From NCBI GenBank assembly GCA_030435675.1, contig CM059622.1:14818001-14882000 (forward strand): DNA of 64,000 bases, given 5' to 3'. A model generated the notes under the pieces. That model was not told the origin of the DNA. It made no database searches and was given only the letters and a program-made list of their open reading frames with translations. Below are positions 54,501 to 64,000 of the stretch, one piece after another. The DNA comes from Steinernema hermaphroditum (lineage: Eukaryota > Nematoda > Chromadorea > Rhabditida > Steinernematidae). The translations under genes were made by a program, and so were the position numbers. Numbering within the stretch: the stretch's first letter is position 1; each line of letters begins with the position of its first letter.

Positions 54501-55750
54501 GAACAGCAAGTGTATTGCGATCAAGGATGACGTCGACTGTATGCCTCTGAATCTGGGTATCATCGCCTCCTATTACTACATCAGCTACACCACAATCGGT
54601 GAGTAATTAGCCTTGTATCGGCATCATATAACGTTTACTGTTTTCAGAAGTGTTTAACATGTCCCTGAAGCAAAAGACGAAATCACGAGCTCTGTTCGAA
54701 ATCATCAGCAACGCCAGCGAGTTCAGTGAAGTTCCAATCCGTCACAAAGAAGATGTCATTCTGCGAAAGCTAGTCGAACGTTTGCCGTCAATCGTCAGAT
54801 CACAAATCAAGTACACCGATCCGCACAGCAAAGTTAATCTGCTGTTGAACGCCCATTTGTCCCGGTTTAAGTTGACTCCTGAACTCACCAAGGATACAGA
54901 TGATGCTCTTCTTAAAGCAACGCGTTTAACGCAGGCCTGTGTAGATGTGCTCAGCAGTCGTGGATGGCTTCAGCCCGCCATCAATGCCATGGAAGTGTCA
55001 CAGATGTTGACCCAGGCCATGTATTCGAACGATTACGTGCTAAAGCAGCTGCCTCACTGCACATCAGATATTCTTGAACGCTGCAAAGAGAAGGTAACGT
55101 ATTATTCACAGTTTTGATTGAAATTATCGCATCCGTCTTCAGAATTTGAATACCGTGTGGGATTTAATGGACTTGGAAGATGAAGAGCGCAACGAAGTTC
55201 TGCAGATGGAGCCTGCCAAGCTGGCCGATGTTGCGAGATTCTGCAACAGTTACCCCGCGGTGGAAGTGAACTTCAAATGTGAGAACCCAAAAGTTGCAGT
55301 GTAAGTTGTGCATTAGGCTTCGCAGAAGTAATTTTCAATATTTTCAGGGGCGATAAGGTTACTGTGAACATCACACTGGAAAGAGAAAACGATGAAGACG
55401 GTCTTGCTCCTCCCGTTGTCGCCCCTCTGTACCCTCTTAAGCGCAAGGACGAAGCATGGTGGGTTGTGCTGGGCGACCAAGAGACAAACGAACTTCTGGC
55501 GATCAAGCGTGTCACAGTGAATACAACGCAGAAGTTCTCTCTGGACTTCGTCCCCACGAAAGCCGGAAAGCACGAGTTCAAGCTCTACGCCATCTGTGAC
55601 TCATACATTGGCGTTGATCAGGAATTCGAGATTCCCGTGAAAGTGGAAGGTTTGTCATCCATCGTTTTTGACATGCTTGAATGACTGTTATTTGCTTTAG
55701 AAGGATCGCGTTCCCGAAAGCGACGCCACAACGAGGAAGAAGATAATTAG
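48549..55750 (+). CDS. snrp-200: U5 snRNP RNA helicase Brr2 (SNRNP200)
   Basis: Unwinds U4/U6 snRNA during spliceosome activation; nuclear U5 snRNP subunit. Eighteen exons were traced: 48549-48757, 48804-48954, 49005-49346, 49400-50008, 50055-50192, 50243-50422, 50471-50932, 50981-51241, 51290-51697, 51742-52239, 52288-52966, 53009-53397, 53444-54161, 54209-54598, 54648-55093, 55143-55300, 55348-55649, 55701-55750. They total 2129 aa (human 2136). The N-terminal region includes an acidic tract (residues about 205-240). Cassette 1 has APTGAGKT (481-488), DEIH (about 593-596) and a downstream [12 protein letters not shown]. Cassette 2, from about 1313, has GAPCGSGKL (1327-1335) and DDLH (1432-1435), a degenerate pair as expected for the inactive cassette. 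Each cassette is followed by a Sec63-like unit. The tail is [15 protein letters not shown]. Confidence 0.95.
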
Positions 55751-56822
55751 AGAGGATCTCCGTAATGTGTGTCGTCTGTTATTCTTTGTGTTGTTGTTGG
55801 GATTAAATATTTTCATGCACAGATGCGCATTAGAGTTGCTGTTGCATTTGTTGACTGATATCGGTTGTGTCATAAAATATTTTACGTGATTTGTTTGTAA
55901 TTCGACGTGGAATGACGGTCTCATGAATCGGACTGGTTAGTGAGAGTGAGCATGACGAATTGAAGCATTCGTGAGAAGTTGCTATCATGAGCAAGAAAGA
56001 TTTCCTGCACGAAGCAGTTGCGTTTGGTATGCAGCTATGAGTCGTCTCATGGGTCACAGAACAACGAACAACCGCTCGTGAATGTCGGAAGAATAACGAA
56101 TGAGACAAAAGTAACAAAGATTATGCGGCTGCAGACAGCGATCCATTTATTCCATTTGGGTATTCTGTCTAAACTGTTACTCTCGAGCGGTGATAGTCTA
56201 GAGACAGCAGCGTCTATGACTGTCCATTCTTGATTTTGTACAATATGAAAGAGCATAAAAAGTGCCAAACTTCGCACACCACGCAACCCATGCACAAACT
56301 CATCATTTGTATCAACAAAAGCCTCGTGCATCGCAGCAGGCACTTTATGGCAAACAGAACAACCAGTTCCTCTCGCTCGCCTCCAGCAAGAACCCGAGAT
56401 TTCGCAAGTGTGCAAAATCTCTCACGGAAGCGCTCACTCGACAATGAACAACTGATAAGAGCGCGATGGACGCTGTCGAAACAAGCCGAGCGCCACGTCG
56501 AAGCACACTTCTGAATTTACCGTTTCTCGCCTGGGTGTGTTACTCTCCCGTCGGAGATCGTCATACGCGCCAGTAGCGAGGCTATCGATTAGTAAATAGT
56601 CGGTCCAGCAGCACCAATGTGACTCTGACCGCCAGCTGAGTTCATCCGCGATCACCTTCCGCGCTTCCATCGTGCTTGTGACACACCTCTCCGATGACGT
56701 GACAGTCCGTGATGGTGGCGCTTTATTTGTTCCGAATGATTTTCCAGATTTCAATGGCTGTTGTTGGCAGCCAGGGAGAGAATACGTGTCGTCTATAAAC
56801 ATTCAAACGACCAACAACAAAA
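55751..56822. other. Intergenic region between Brr2 and the HEAT-repeat gene
   Basis: Brr2 3' UTR with ATTAAA at about 55802-55807. On the minus strand overlapping frames of 95-122 codons cover most of 55.83-56.80 kb. None has a domain I recognise, and no consistent spliced product was obtained. Possible unrecognised minus-strand gene or chance. Confidence 0.4.
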
Positions 56823-59800
56823 ATGGTGCAAAATCTCGAAGGTGGGCGGATTGGAACCGTGTGCTATTTTACAAGATGTAATTTCAGACCTAATCGTCGC
56901 ACTTTTTGAGTGCATTTCTACAACAAGTGATGAAGACGCGCGGCAAGGGATCGGAGACTCGATCCATCTCCTCGGCACGAAACAGCCCTCGCTGTTTCTC
57001 TCAGCTGCGCACGCCTTTCTCCTACAGCAAAACAAGGTATTCACTGTCTCTAGTCGCATTTCCCCGAAACACTCATTTTCAGTTGAGTGGGAAGAATCGC
57101 GCCTTCGTACTGTCATCGATATCGCGGGTTTTGGAGAAGACGGCTGTCACGGATGAGGTTGAAGAGCAACAGGCGCTTCTGATCGTGAATCTGGCCACCC
57201 AAGAAATGACCATGACAAAAGATTCGGACGAAGAGTGGGCGAACTCAGCCAAGGACCTGCTGGTCACTCTCGCGAAGACTTCCCGCTTCACAAATGCGGT
57301 GATGGACGCTTTGCTACAGAAATTTCCCCCGGGGTTGACGGTGCCACCGCACAGATACGTGATTCTCGCGTTTGCGGCTGTTGCTGAGCACAACGGTGAG
57401 TAAAAGGGTACAAACCTATTTGATACTATAAAAAACTAGACTAGACATTACTAGCTCATTTGGTTGAGCATAGCGGCTGTGATTTGCAGTCTCTCTGCAA
57501 ATAGCTGTCTGGAGACGATTCAGACAGATCATTTGGACGACTAAGATATTTATGCAGCGGATATGTATCTGTCTATGTCTAAAAGGAGAATAGACATCTT
57601 TGTTTGTGTCTTAAAAGCCTAATTTACTCTCATTTCAGCAAACGGTCTTCTGCCGTTCCTGACCGATATCCTGTCGCGGACAGTCCCCCTTCTCACACAC
57701 ATCAAAACGGATTCACTCCGATGCAGCTGGTCTCAAGGCATCGTCTCCTTTGTCAAAGCGATTTTTGAAGTTGTCACCACCTCATGTCCCGAAGATTCTA
57801 AAGAAGCGATTGAGAATGAGGACCATGACATTGTCAGCAACTACACCGACCAGATGGAAGCAATCTACGACACCATCATGCTCTGGATCGCATCGAAAGA
57901 CTCAAAGGTGCGGGCGGACGCGGCCGAGTGTATCGGGAGGCTGTGTCTTCTGATCAATGGCCAGCGCCTAAATCAAGATCTCAAGAAGCTGGTCACCATA
58001 TTCCTAACGCTCTACAGAAAAGCGTTCCACGACGAGTACTACACAATCACCAAGGTATTTTAAGCGTTTGGAGCGATGGAAAAAACGATCTTTTAGGCTG
58101 TGTGCGCCTTTGTTGAAGCGCTGTGCCTAGAAGAAACGCGGCCATTCGAATACTACTTCGACGAGCTGCTCAACGCCCTCTTCCCCCATGTGTGCATTCT
58201 TGCGGAACAGAGTAAGTGTTTCGTATCTCCTGCCTATCTATAATAACTATTGTCAAGAATCCAGGGGAACTGAAAAGATCTCAAGAGTTCAGAGGGTCCG
58301 TGCGTTCTGGGTTAACCGCTTACCGTTGTGCTTATTCACCCGCTCCGCTTTCTTGCACCCATATACGTGGCTAATTAATTCAACAGGCGTTGCAGGCCTG
58401 TCCAACGAGGAGCCTAATGTCAGCTCTGAGACGATGAAGATGCAAGCCGAGATCTTCCAGTGCTTCTCAACGGTCAGCTCGCGATTCGCTGACCGCATCG
58501 TCTACTTCCTCCTGCACAAAATGCAGAACTCTCAGGACTCTGTTAAACTCGGAGCGATTAGTGTGATGAGGCACTTGTTGAACTTCTCAAAGAGTAGGCA
58601 ACCCCGTACTCCATGTTCCCCGTTTACAAAAAGTCTCTTTTAGATCTGTGCGAGTGTGAGCGAATCATTCTGATGGGCCTGAAGCCGCTGCTCATTGACG
58701 AAGCCAATCAGATGTCGTATGTCGTTAGGAAGGCGCTCTGTCAACTGTGTGTGGCCTTCTGCGACAACCTCCATTTGAGCAAAGACATCGGCGGAATGCA
58801 TGTGATCTCCTTCATCTTGACGAACATGGTGCCTCCCGCTGACGTGGTAGGTGGCGGTAACTCATTCCAATCTAAACGGGTTTCTTTAGGCCAGACGGGT
58901 ACTGACGGACGTCGAGCAAACTAATCTGACGCAGCTGAATCTTCAGTGTTCTCAGGCGCTCCACTCGATCGCCTCTACCTGCAAGATGGAGCCGAATCTC
59001 CTTTTCCCCTATTTGTTCGAGTTCATCTGCGTCGAGTCGTACAATTCCGTCGTTACATACATCATGAAAAGCTTGAGCGCGTTCATCGAGCGCTCCGAAA
59101 AGAAGCTGGACTTTGAAGACGGCTTTGACAACCCAAGAGTTGCCGGGAAATACCAAGTCCTAACAAGAGTCTTCGTGTGCCTCAGTCGTGCTCCGCTGAA
59201 CGCTCAACTGGCGACCCGTGCCCAAGAAGCTCTGAGGCTGCTAAAGAACTTGTGGCACTGGTTCTCTCCCGAACTGAGCAAGGTCGTGCAAGGAGATCTG
59301 GATGGCTTGAGCGACTCATTGGAGCAACTGGGGCCTGCGGCCAGCCACGATGAATTGAAGTGGACGCGTGTGGACAAGTGGCACGCTCACGTTTTGGAGT
59401 TTCTTGCGGCCGTGATGAAAGCAGAGAAGAGTGGTGAATGGAGGTCTCAGCTGGCGGCTGCCATGGGAAAACAGCTTCAGATCTACTCCCAGCTTCCACA
59501 TGAGAAGGTGTGGTATTAATTTTCTTATTTTCTATGCTCTGAAATACCGTTTATCTCTCATCTCCATCTGATTTACCCGTTCCAGGCCTTCCTCATGCGC
59601 TGTTTGGGCTCGATGCTGACAGGATACACCAACACGAGTTTCGTCAGCGATCACATCATTCTTCTGTTCAAGGAGACGAATCACGAAAGCCGAATTGAAC
59701 GCGTCGGATGTGCGATGGCGGTCGGATTCTGCGCTCAAACCCACACCGACTTGGTTTTAACGGAGTTGGAGAACGTGGCAAAGTGGGAGCACACGAGAAG

Positions 59801-62800
59801 AACTTCGTCCGGCTTCTTCTCCTTCATCAAAGACGCGATTCCGTACAAGGGCACCCCGACGGATATGGTATTCCTCAGGGCGACTTTGATGCTGAGCTTT
59901 GGCTATGTAGTGCTGTATTGTCCCGCTGATGTGGTGATTCAGAGGCTAGAACAAAACGTCCTCATCTTTTTGCGAAACTACTTGGACGTTCCGAGAGTGG
60001 GTTGTTCCTTGTGATTTTCATATGTAATGCTCAAGTCCTTCAGCAAGAAGTGGTTGTCCGAGAAGCGCTCTTGGAAACCATCAACCTCATCGCCAAAGCT
60101 GTCCATCCGTCGAATCTGGGAACGGACTACAAACTCGAGGCTCGTACACTGCTCTACAACTTCACGAAGGAGAATATACAGGCCGAAAACAAGGAGATGT
60201 TGACGAATTCCATCCGTCTGCTAGGTGCTAAAGCCATAGCGTCTTTAATGTAAGGGCATCAGTCCACATACAATTCACTACTTTCATCTCAGGAAGCTGG
60301 ATCCAGCACTCACGGACACCGAGCTGTGGGACCTCGGCAACGTGCTGACGAACTACATAATCCCCATACATCGCGAGAAGAGTGGATTGAAAACGGTAGG
60401 TTCCTTCTGTTTTGATTTGCACCTTCTGCTCCTTCAATCACTCACAATCCCCTAAATCTGCACTTACTGTAAGTTCGGTTACTGTCACGGGTTGCTTGAT
60501 CCTTTTTCTTGCTATGGTTCTCTTTCAGTCTTCCGACATTTACGCGAGTCCGGCACCGCGGCGACGACCGCCGTCCTACATGGAATCCGAGCTCCGATCG
60601 CGGTCCACCTCCTCTTTCAACCGACGGAATCTTTCCTCCTCAGCTTCTGTCCGACCAGTTAGTCTTTACTTACCTTCACCTGGGAATAACGCTGGCTTTG
60701 CTGTGTGCTCACGCCTTCCAGCTTCAGCTACTTTACGAATCTAACACACTTCTTTAGATTGACGATGACGAGTCGTCCACCATGATGGAGGCCACCATGG
60801 TCCAGTTCAGAAATGCCGTCGAAGTCATGATCGTGAAGAGGCCTGTGGTGGATACGGTAGCACAGTTGCTGAAGGTTGGTTTGACGCTCCCTTTTTGTTA
60901 TTGACAGATCACTGTTGTAGATGCTTATCCCGTATTACGGCTCCGTGGCAGACCACGAACGTTTCCGCGCCGTGGACACTACAGTACTAGTGCTTCGTGT
61001 CTACTACGATAGGGCGACGGACATCGCCATTGGTCGCGCCTCCAGCTTCTCGCCGATGTGCTCCATCCTTGGCCGTTTGTCACCGCGTCTCGCAGATTCG
61101 CTGGCGTCTGTCAGACACGCCGCTGCTCGCTGTCTACACACCGCCTTCGAGCTAGACAGACTTCACAAAGGCCACACGAGTGACGATGAAGCCATGATCT
61201 TCGACGTTGACGGCTTCATCAACCGTCTTCTTCTCGACGACGGTGGCAAACTGGATAACTTGCGGAGTCGGGCTGCTGTGCAGAACATTGCTAAAGTAAG
61301 GACTCTCATGTATGAACATAAAACTTGACGATATACCTTTAGGAAATCGAGCAGCGTCTCCCACACACACAAGCCCAAACGTACATCTCCGTGCTCTTCG
61401 AAATGCTGAGTGATCGTCAGAGCAACGTGAGCAGTTCCGCTGCCCAACTTCTCCATGCGATTCTGACCGACCGAGGATCGGCGCTCCACGCTGAGGGCGA
61501 AATCCTCGTGTCCACGATGCTGGAGAAAATGTCGGCCGTTCACTCCTGCGTGCAAACCTATTCGGATCTCCTGAACGCCTTCATCGCCTTTCTGAACCAC
61601 CAGCAAACCATTGTGATTGATGTGCTTCTCCGCCAGCCGCTTCCGTACTCCGTGTCGACGATCGACGCCTGGCAAGCAGCTGCCCGGGAAGAGCAGCAGT
61701 TTCCCGCCATCGCCGACTACATTCTCGAGTTGGCCGGCGTGAGCAACTCACCAGAAGTGGCAGAAGAACCTGAATATTTCGACATGCTGAATACGGGTGG
61801 AGGATCGCGGTTCAAGAATGTTAAGCCGGAAACTTGCGCGCTGGTGGCCGCCATCGATGAACTTGTGAAGGCCGGAGAGCCCTACGATACCCTCTTGGAC
61901 CGAGTGCCTTACTTCCTCACCGCCTTATTTCAAATTCTCGCTGCCGTCGTGGATGCTCAGTATCCAGTGGGGCCATTCCCTAAAGAAGAAGGGCGAAAAT
62001 CCGTTGTTATCACGGCGGAGCTCAGAAGAATGTCGCCAACTCCGGCAGCTATTGTCTCCCACGCGTTGAAGTCACTTCTTGTGCGTACTCGCTCGGAGCC
62101 GATCATGGATCTTATGAACGCCGAGCGTGGATGGACCCACTGCCTCAACCAGCAGCAGTTCACCATCGCCATCCGAGTGCTGATCCGCGCCTTCTGTGAA
62201 TACCGGCCCCGCTGGATTGAGCCTCTCTGCCAGCTGATGATTGCGCGGATAAACTGCCTTCAAGAGGCGCAGAGGACAGCTGCCGTTGCCTCTCTGTCCG
62301 CCTGCATTCCGAGTTGCCCCAACGCCAACGGCAAATTCGACTGCGGTCTTCTCGACGACATTGTGCAAGCGCTACTTATCGCGCAGAAGGATTCAAAGCT
62401 GCTTATACGGAAATTGGCGATGCACGGCCTCGGAGAAGTGGCGCGAGTTTCCTACAGTGCGTCCGACGACCAGCCGTCGCCGAGCGAAGTCATCGCGCGG
62501 TACAGCCGAGTGGTGGTAGAATCCGCTATGTCCGGGCTCGACGATACTCACGATCGCGGTGACCAGATAGCGATAGAGGCGGTGCACGTTCTGGACAAGA
62601 TGGCGCTGATCGCACAGCAAGATTTGCTGAAACAGATTCTCCCGCAATTGCTTTTGAAGATCAAGCCGTGCTTCGAGAAGGTAGGACGTCACTTTAGCTA
62701 GGATATTATGTGGACTATTGTAGGAAAGTTCCGAGTTGCGGACACTCGCCTTCAGTCTCTTCGCCGAACTAGGAGCACGCGTCGGCGATTGCGACGAATT

Positions 62801-63266
62801 CCGGGACCATCTCCAGCAGAACATCGTCTCGATCTGCCTCCACTTGAACGATGAAGACATCAACGTGCAGCATAAGTGCGCTCATGTGCTAATCCAAACG
62901 GCAGAGCTTTTGACGGCGGAGCCCGCGAAGACACTGATCAGTCAGGAGATCGAAGACAACAAGTCGCCTCGGAACTACATCGGCTTCTTGAAGGATTTCT
63001 CCATAATTTTCGCGCTCTCGTTCCCCGACAAGATCAACAACTACGCGCTGAGTTGCAACAATTACTTCAAGAGCTCTTCATCAAGAATCCGGATGAACGC
63101 CGTCCATATGACTGGTTTCCTCATGGCGGCGCTGACTCCTCAGCTCAGGGGTACACTCAGCAAGGAGCTTATTTTCTCGGGTCTCGTCCAGCTTCTCAAA
63201 GATACTAACGTAGATGTTAGGATGGCCACGGCACGGGCAATTTCGTGCCTACACGCTTTCGAGTGA
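56823..63266 (+). CDS. mroh-1: Maestro HEAT-like repeat protein, MROH1 type
   Basis: Large HEAT-repeat scaffold; vertebrate MROH1 is linked to late endosome/lysosome membranes. Sixteen exons: 56823-56841, 56888-57036, 57083-57395, 57639-58054, 58097-58211, 58387-58593, 58644-58846, 58890-59507, 59586-59996, 60044-60249, 60293-60395, 60529-60657, 60758-60874, 60921-61295, 61343-62680, 62724-63266. Phases agree, giving about 1753 aa (human MROH1 about 1640). The tiny first exon MVQNLE joins DLIVALFECI. Repeated amphipathic helix pairs run throughout, for example KVRADAAECIGRLCLLI, SVKLGAISVMRHLL, SVRHAAARCLHTAF and VDVRMATARAISCL. A Ser/Arg/Pro-rich low-complexity insert (exon 12) interrupts the helices. 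There is no signal peptide. The coordinate of the exon 4 start is fixed by frame. Identification rests on overall length, N-terminal and C-terminal pattern and repeat type. Confidence 0.85.
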
Positions 63267-63595
63267 TGCTGAACTTTGGCCGCTAACCACTCACTAGTCA
63301 TTCAATTGTTTCACTTTGCTATTGTGATATGTATTAAGCACTTTTTTCGGTTATGTACATATTCGGCTAATTTGTTAAATTTATGAATTTATTTCTCCTA
63401 CTTCGCACGTTTCCGGTTCGGCATCGTTGCTCAGCCCGTATTTCCTCTATTCCTCCATTTCGGTGACACTCTACAGCCTATGTCAATTTTCCTGTCGAAG
63501 CTCCGCGGCTCTACAGTACACTGTCCAGAAGCTCTTTTGTGGCTCTTTAGTTCAATTATTGTTTATTAAAAAAGCAAAAAACAATTCTAGCGAGG
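63267..63595. other. Convergent intergenic region
   Basis: 3' flanks of the HEAT-repeat gene and of the zinc-finger gene on the opposite strand. TTTATT at 63562-63567 reads AATAAA on the minus strand, a good polyadenylation signal about 30 bp after the zinc-finger stop. Nothing else was seen. Confidence 0.6.
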
Positions 63596-64000
63596 TCAGG
63601 GCTTCTGATGTTTCCGTTTGACGTGTTTCTTGAGGTAGATGGAGAGGGCGAAGCGCTTTTCACAGTGGGTGCACTGGAAGGTCTTCTCCGGGGAGTGAGT
63701 CTTCTCGTGTACGCGGAGGTTGCTGGCGTCGGCGAAGCGTTTGGGACAGAGGCGGCAGGCGAAGGGTTTCTCTCCCGTGTGGATCCGCATGTGGCCCGTT
63801 AGAAGGAACTTCCGCGAGACGGAGGCGCCACACTCGGGGCATTCGAACCTCTTCCGCGGCTTCTTTTCGCTCCCAGAAGAAGGCGGCGACTCCGGCGATA
63901 CGTCGGAAGACGAGCAATTCGGAGTGGAGGGCGTTCGCTCGTCTTGTGGAGTTGTTGGAGCAGAAGGAACTTCTGGAGGAGGCGCCACTTGGGCAAGATT
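63596..64000 (-). CDS. C2H2 zinc-finger protein, 3' part
   Basis: Probable DNA-binding transcription factor, cut by the window edge; the frame is open through 64000, so the true start lies outside. The stop TGA is at 63598-63596. The visible residues comprise a Pro/Ser-rich acidic leader (PSSGSEKKPRKR at its end), then three C2H2 fingers: FECPECGASVSRKF...H-x3-H, FACRLCPKRFADAS...H-x3-H and FQCTHCEKRFALSI...H-x4-H. The canonical linker HTGEKPF joins fingers 1 and 2, and a variant HSPEKTF joins 2 and 3. It ends seven residues after the last finger core (KHQKP). The specific orthologue cannot be named from this part. Confidence 0.9.
   Translation of the reverse strand, partial: NLAQVAPPPEVPSAPTTPQDERTPSTPNCSSSDVSPESPPSSGSEKKPRKRFECPECGASVSRKFLLTGHMRIHTGEKPFACRLCPKRFADASNLRVHEKTHSPEKTFQCTHCEKRFALSIYLKKHVKRKHQKP

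Overview
This is eukaryotic nuclear DNA from a nematode. Introns of about 45-60 bp with GT starts and TTTCAG acceptors, a nematode serpentine receptor, a vWA/C-type-lectin protein and a 'MDSVPF' family protein all point to a rhabditid-type worm. Steinernema or a relative is my guess, not something the sequence proves. No rRNA, intact tRNA, CRISPR array or bacterial feature was seen.

Layout. Positions 1-10.8 kb are gene-poor and AT-rich, with GC-rich islands and decayed tRNA-derived SINE copies. From 10.8 to 33.4 kb a single plus-strand gene encodes a PET + six-LIM protein of the LIM-9/FHL type. A 15.4-kb intron splits it and holds a candidate second first exon (23,061-23,102) that would make a classic FHL protein (half LIM + four LIMs). 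Its introns and 3' flank carry several non-autonomous DNA transposons, some nested, some with exact 8-bp target duplications. At 35.1-40.5 kb two minus-strand genes encode an Srbc-like chemoreceptor and a secreted protein with two vWA domains and a C-type lectin domain.

From 42 to 63.3 kb the window is gene-dense: a compact HP1-like protein (chromo + chromoshadow), a divergent ETS-domain-like protein with an in-frame 36-bp minisatellite, a nematode-family protein directly downstream, the tiny ribosomal protein eL41 (minus strand), the spliceosomal helicase Brr2/SNRNP200 (18 exons, 2129 aa) and a MROH1-type HEAT-repeat protein (16 exons, about 1753 aa). The right edge holds the 3' end of a minus-strand C2H2 zinc-finger gene.

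There is no sign of a pathway cluster. The genes are housekeeping (eL41, Brr2, MROH1), chromatin or transcription (HP1-like, ETS-like, C2H2), muscle or cytoskeletal adaptor (LIM-9/FHL) and environment-facing (receptor, lectin). The less ordinary content is the nested hAT-type MITEs, the tRNA-like SINE family, a hairpin-bearing 94-bp repeat on both sides of the HP1-like gene, the altered ETS recognition helix and a Brr2 with an altered second-cassette Walker A. Splice models were drawn by eye from frame, phase and splice consensus.
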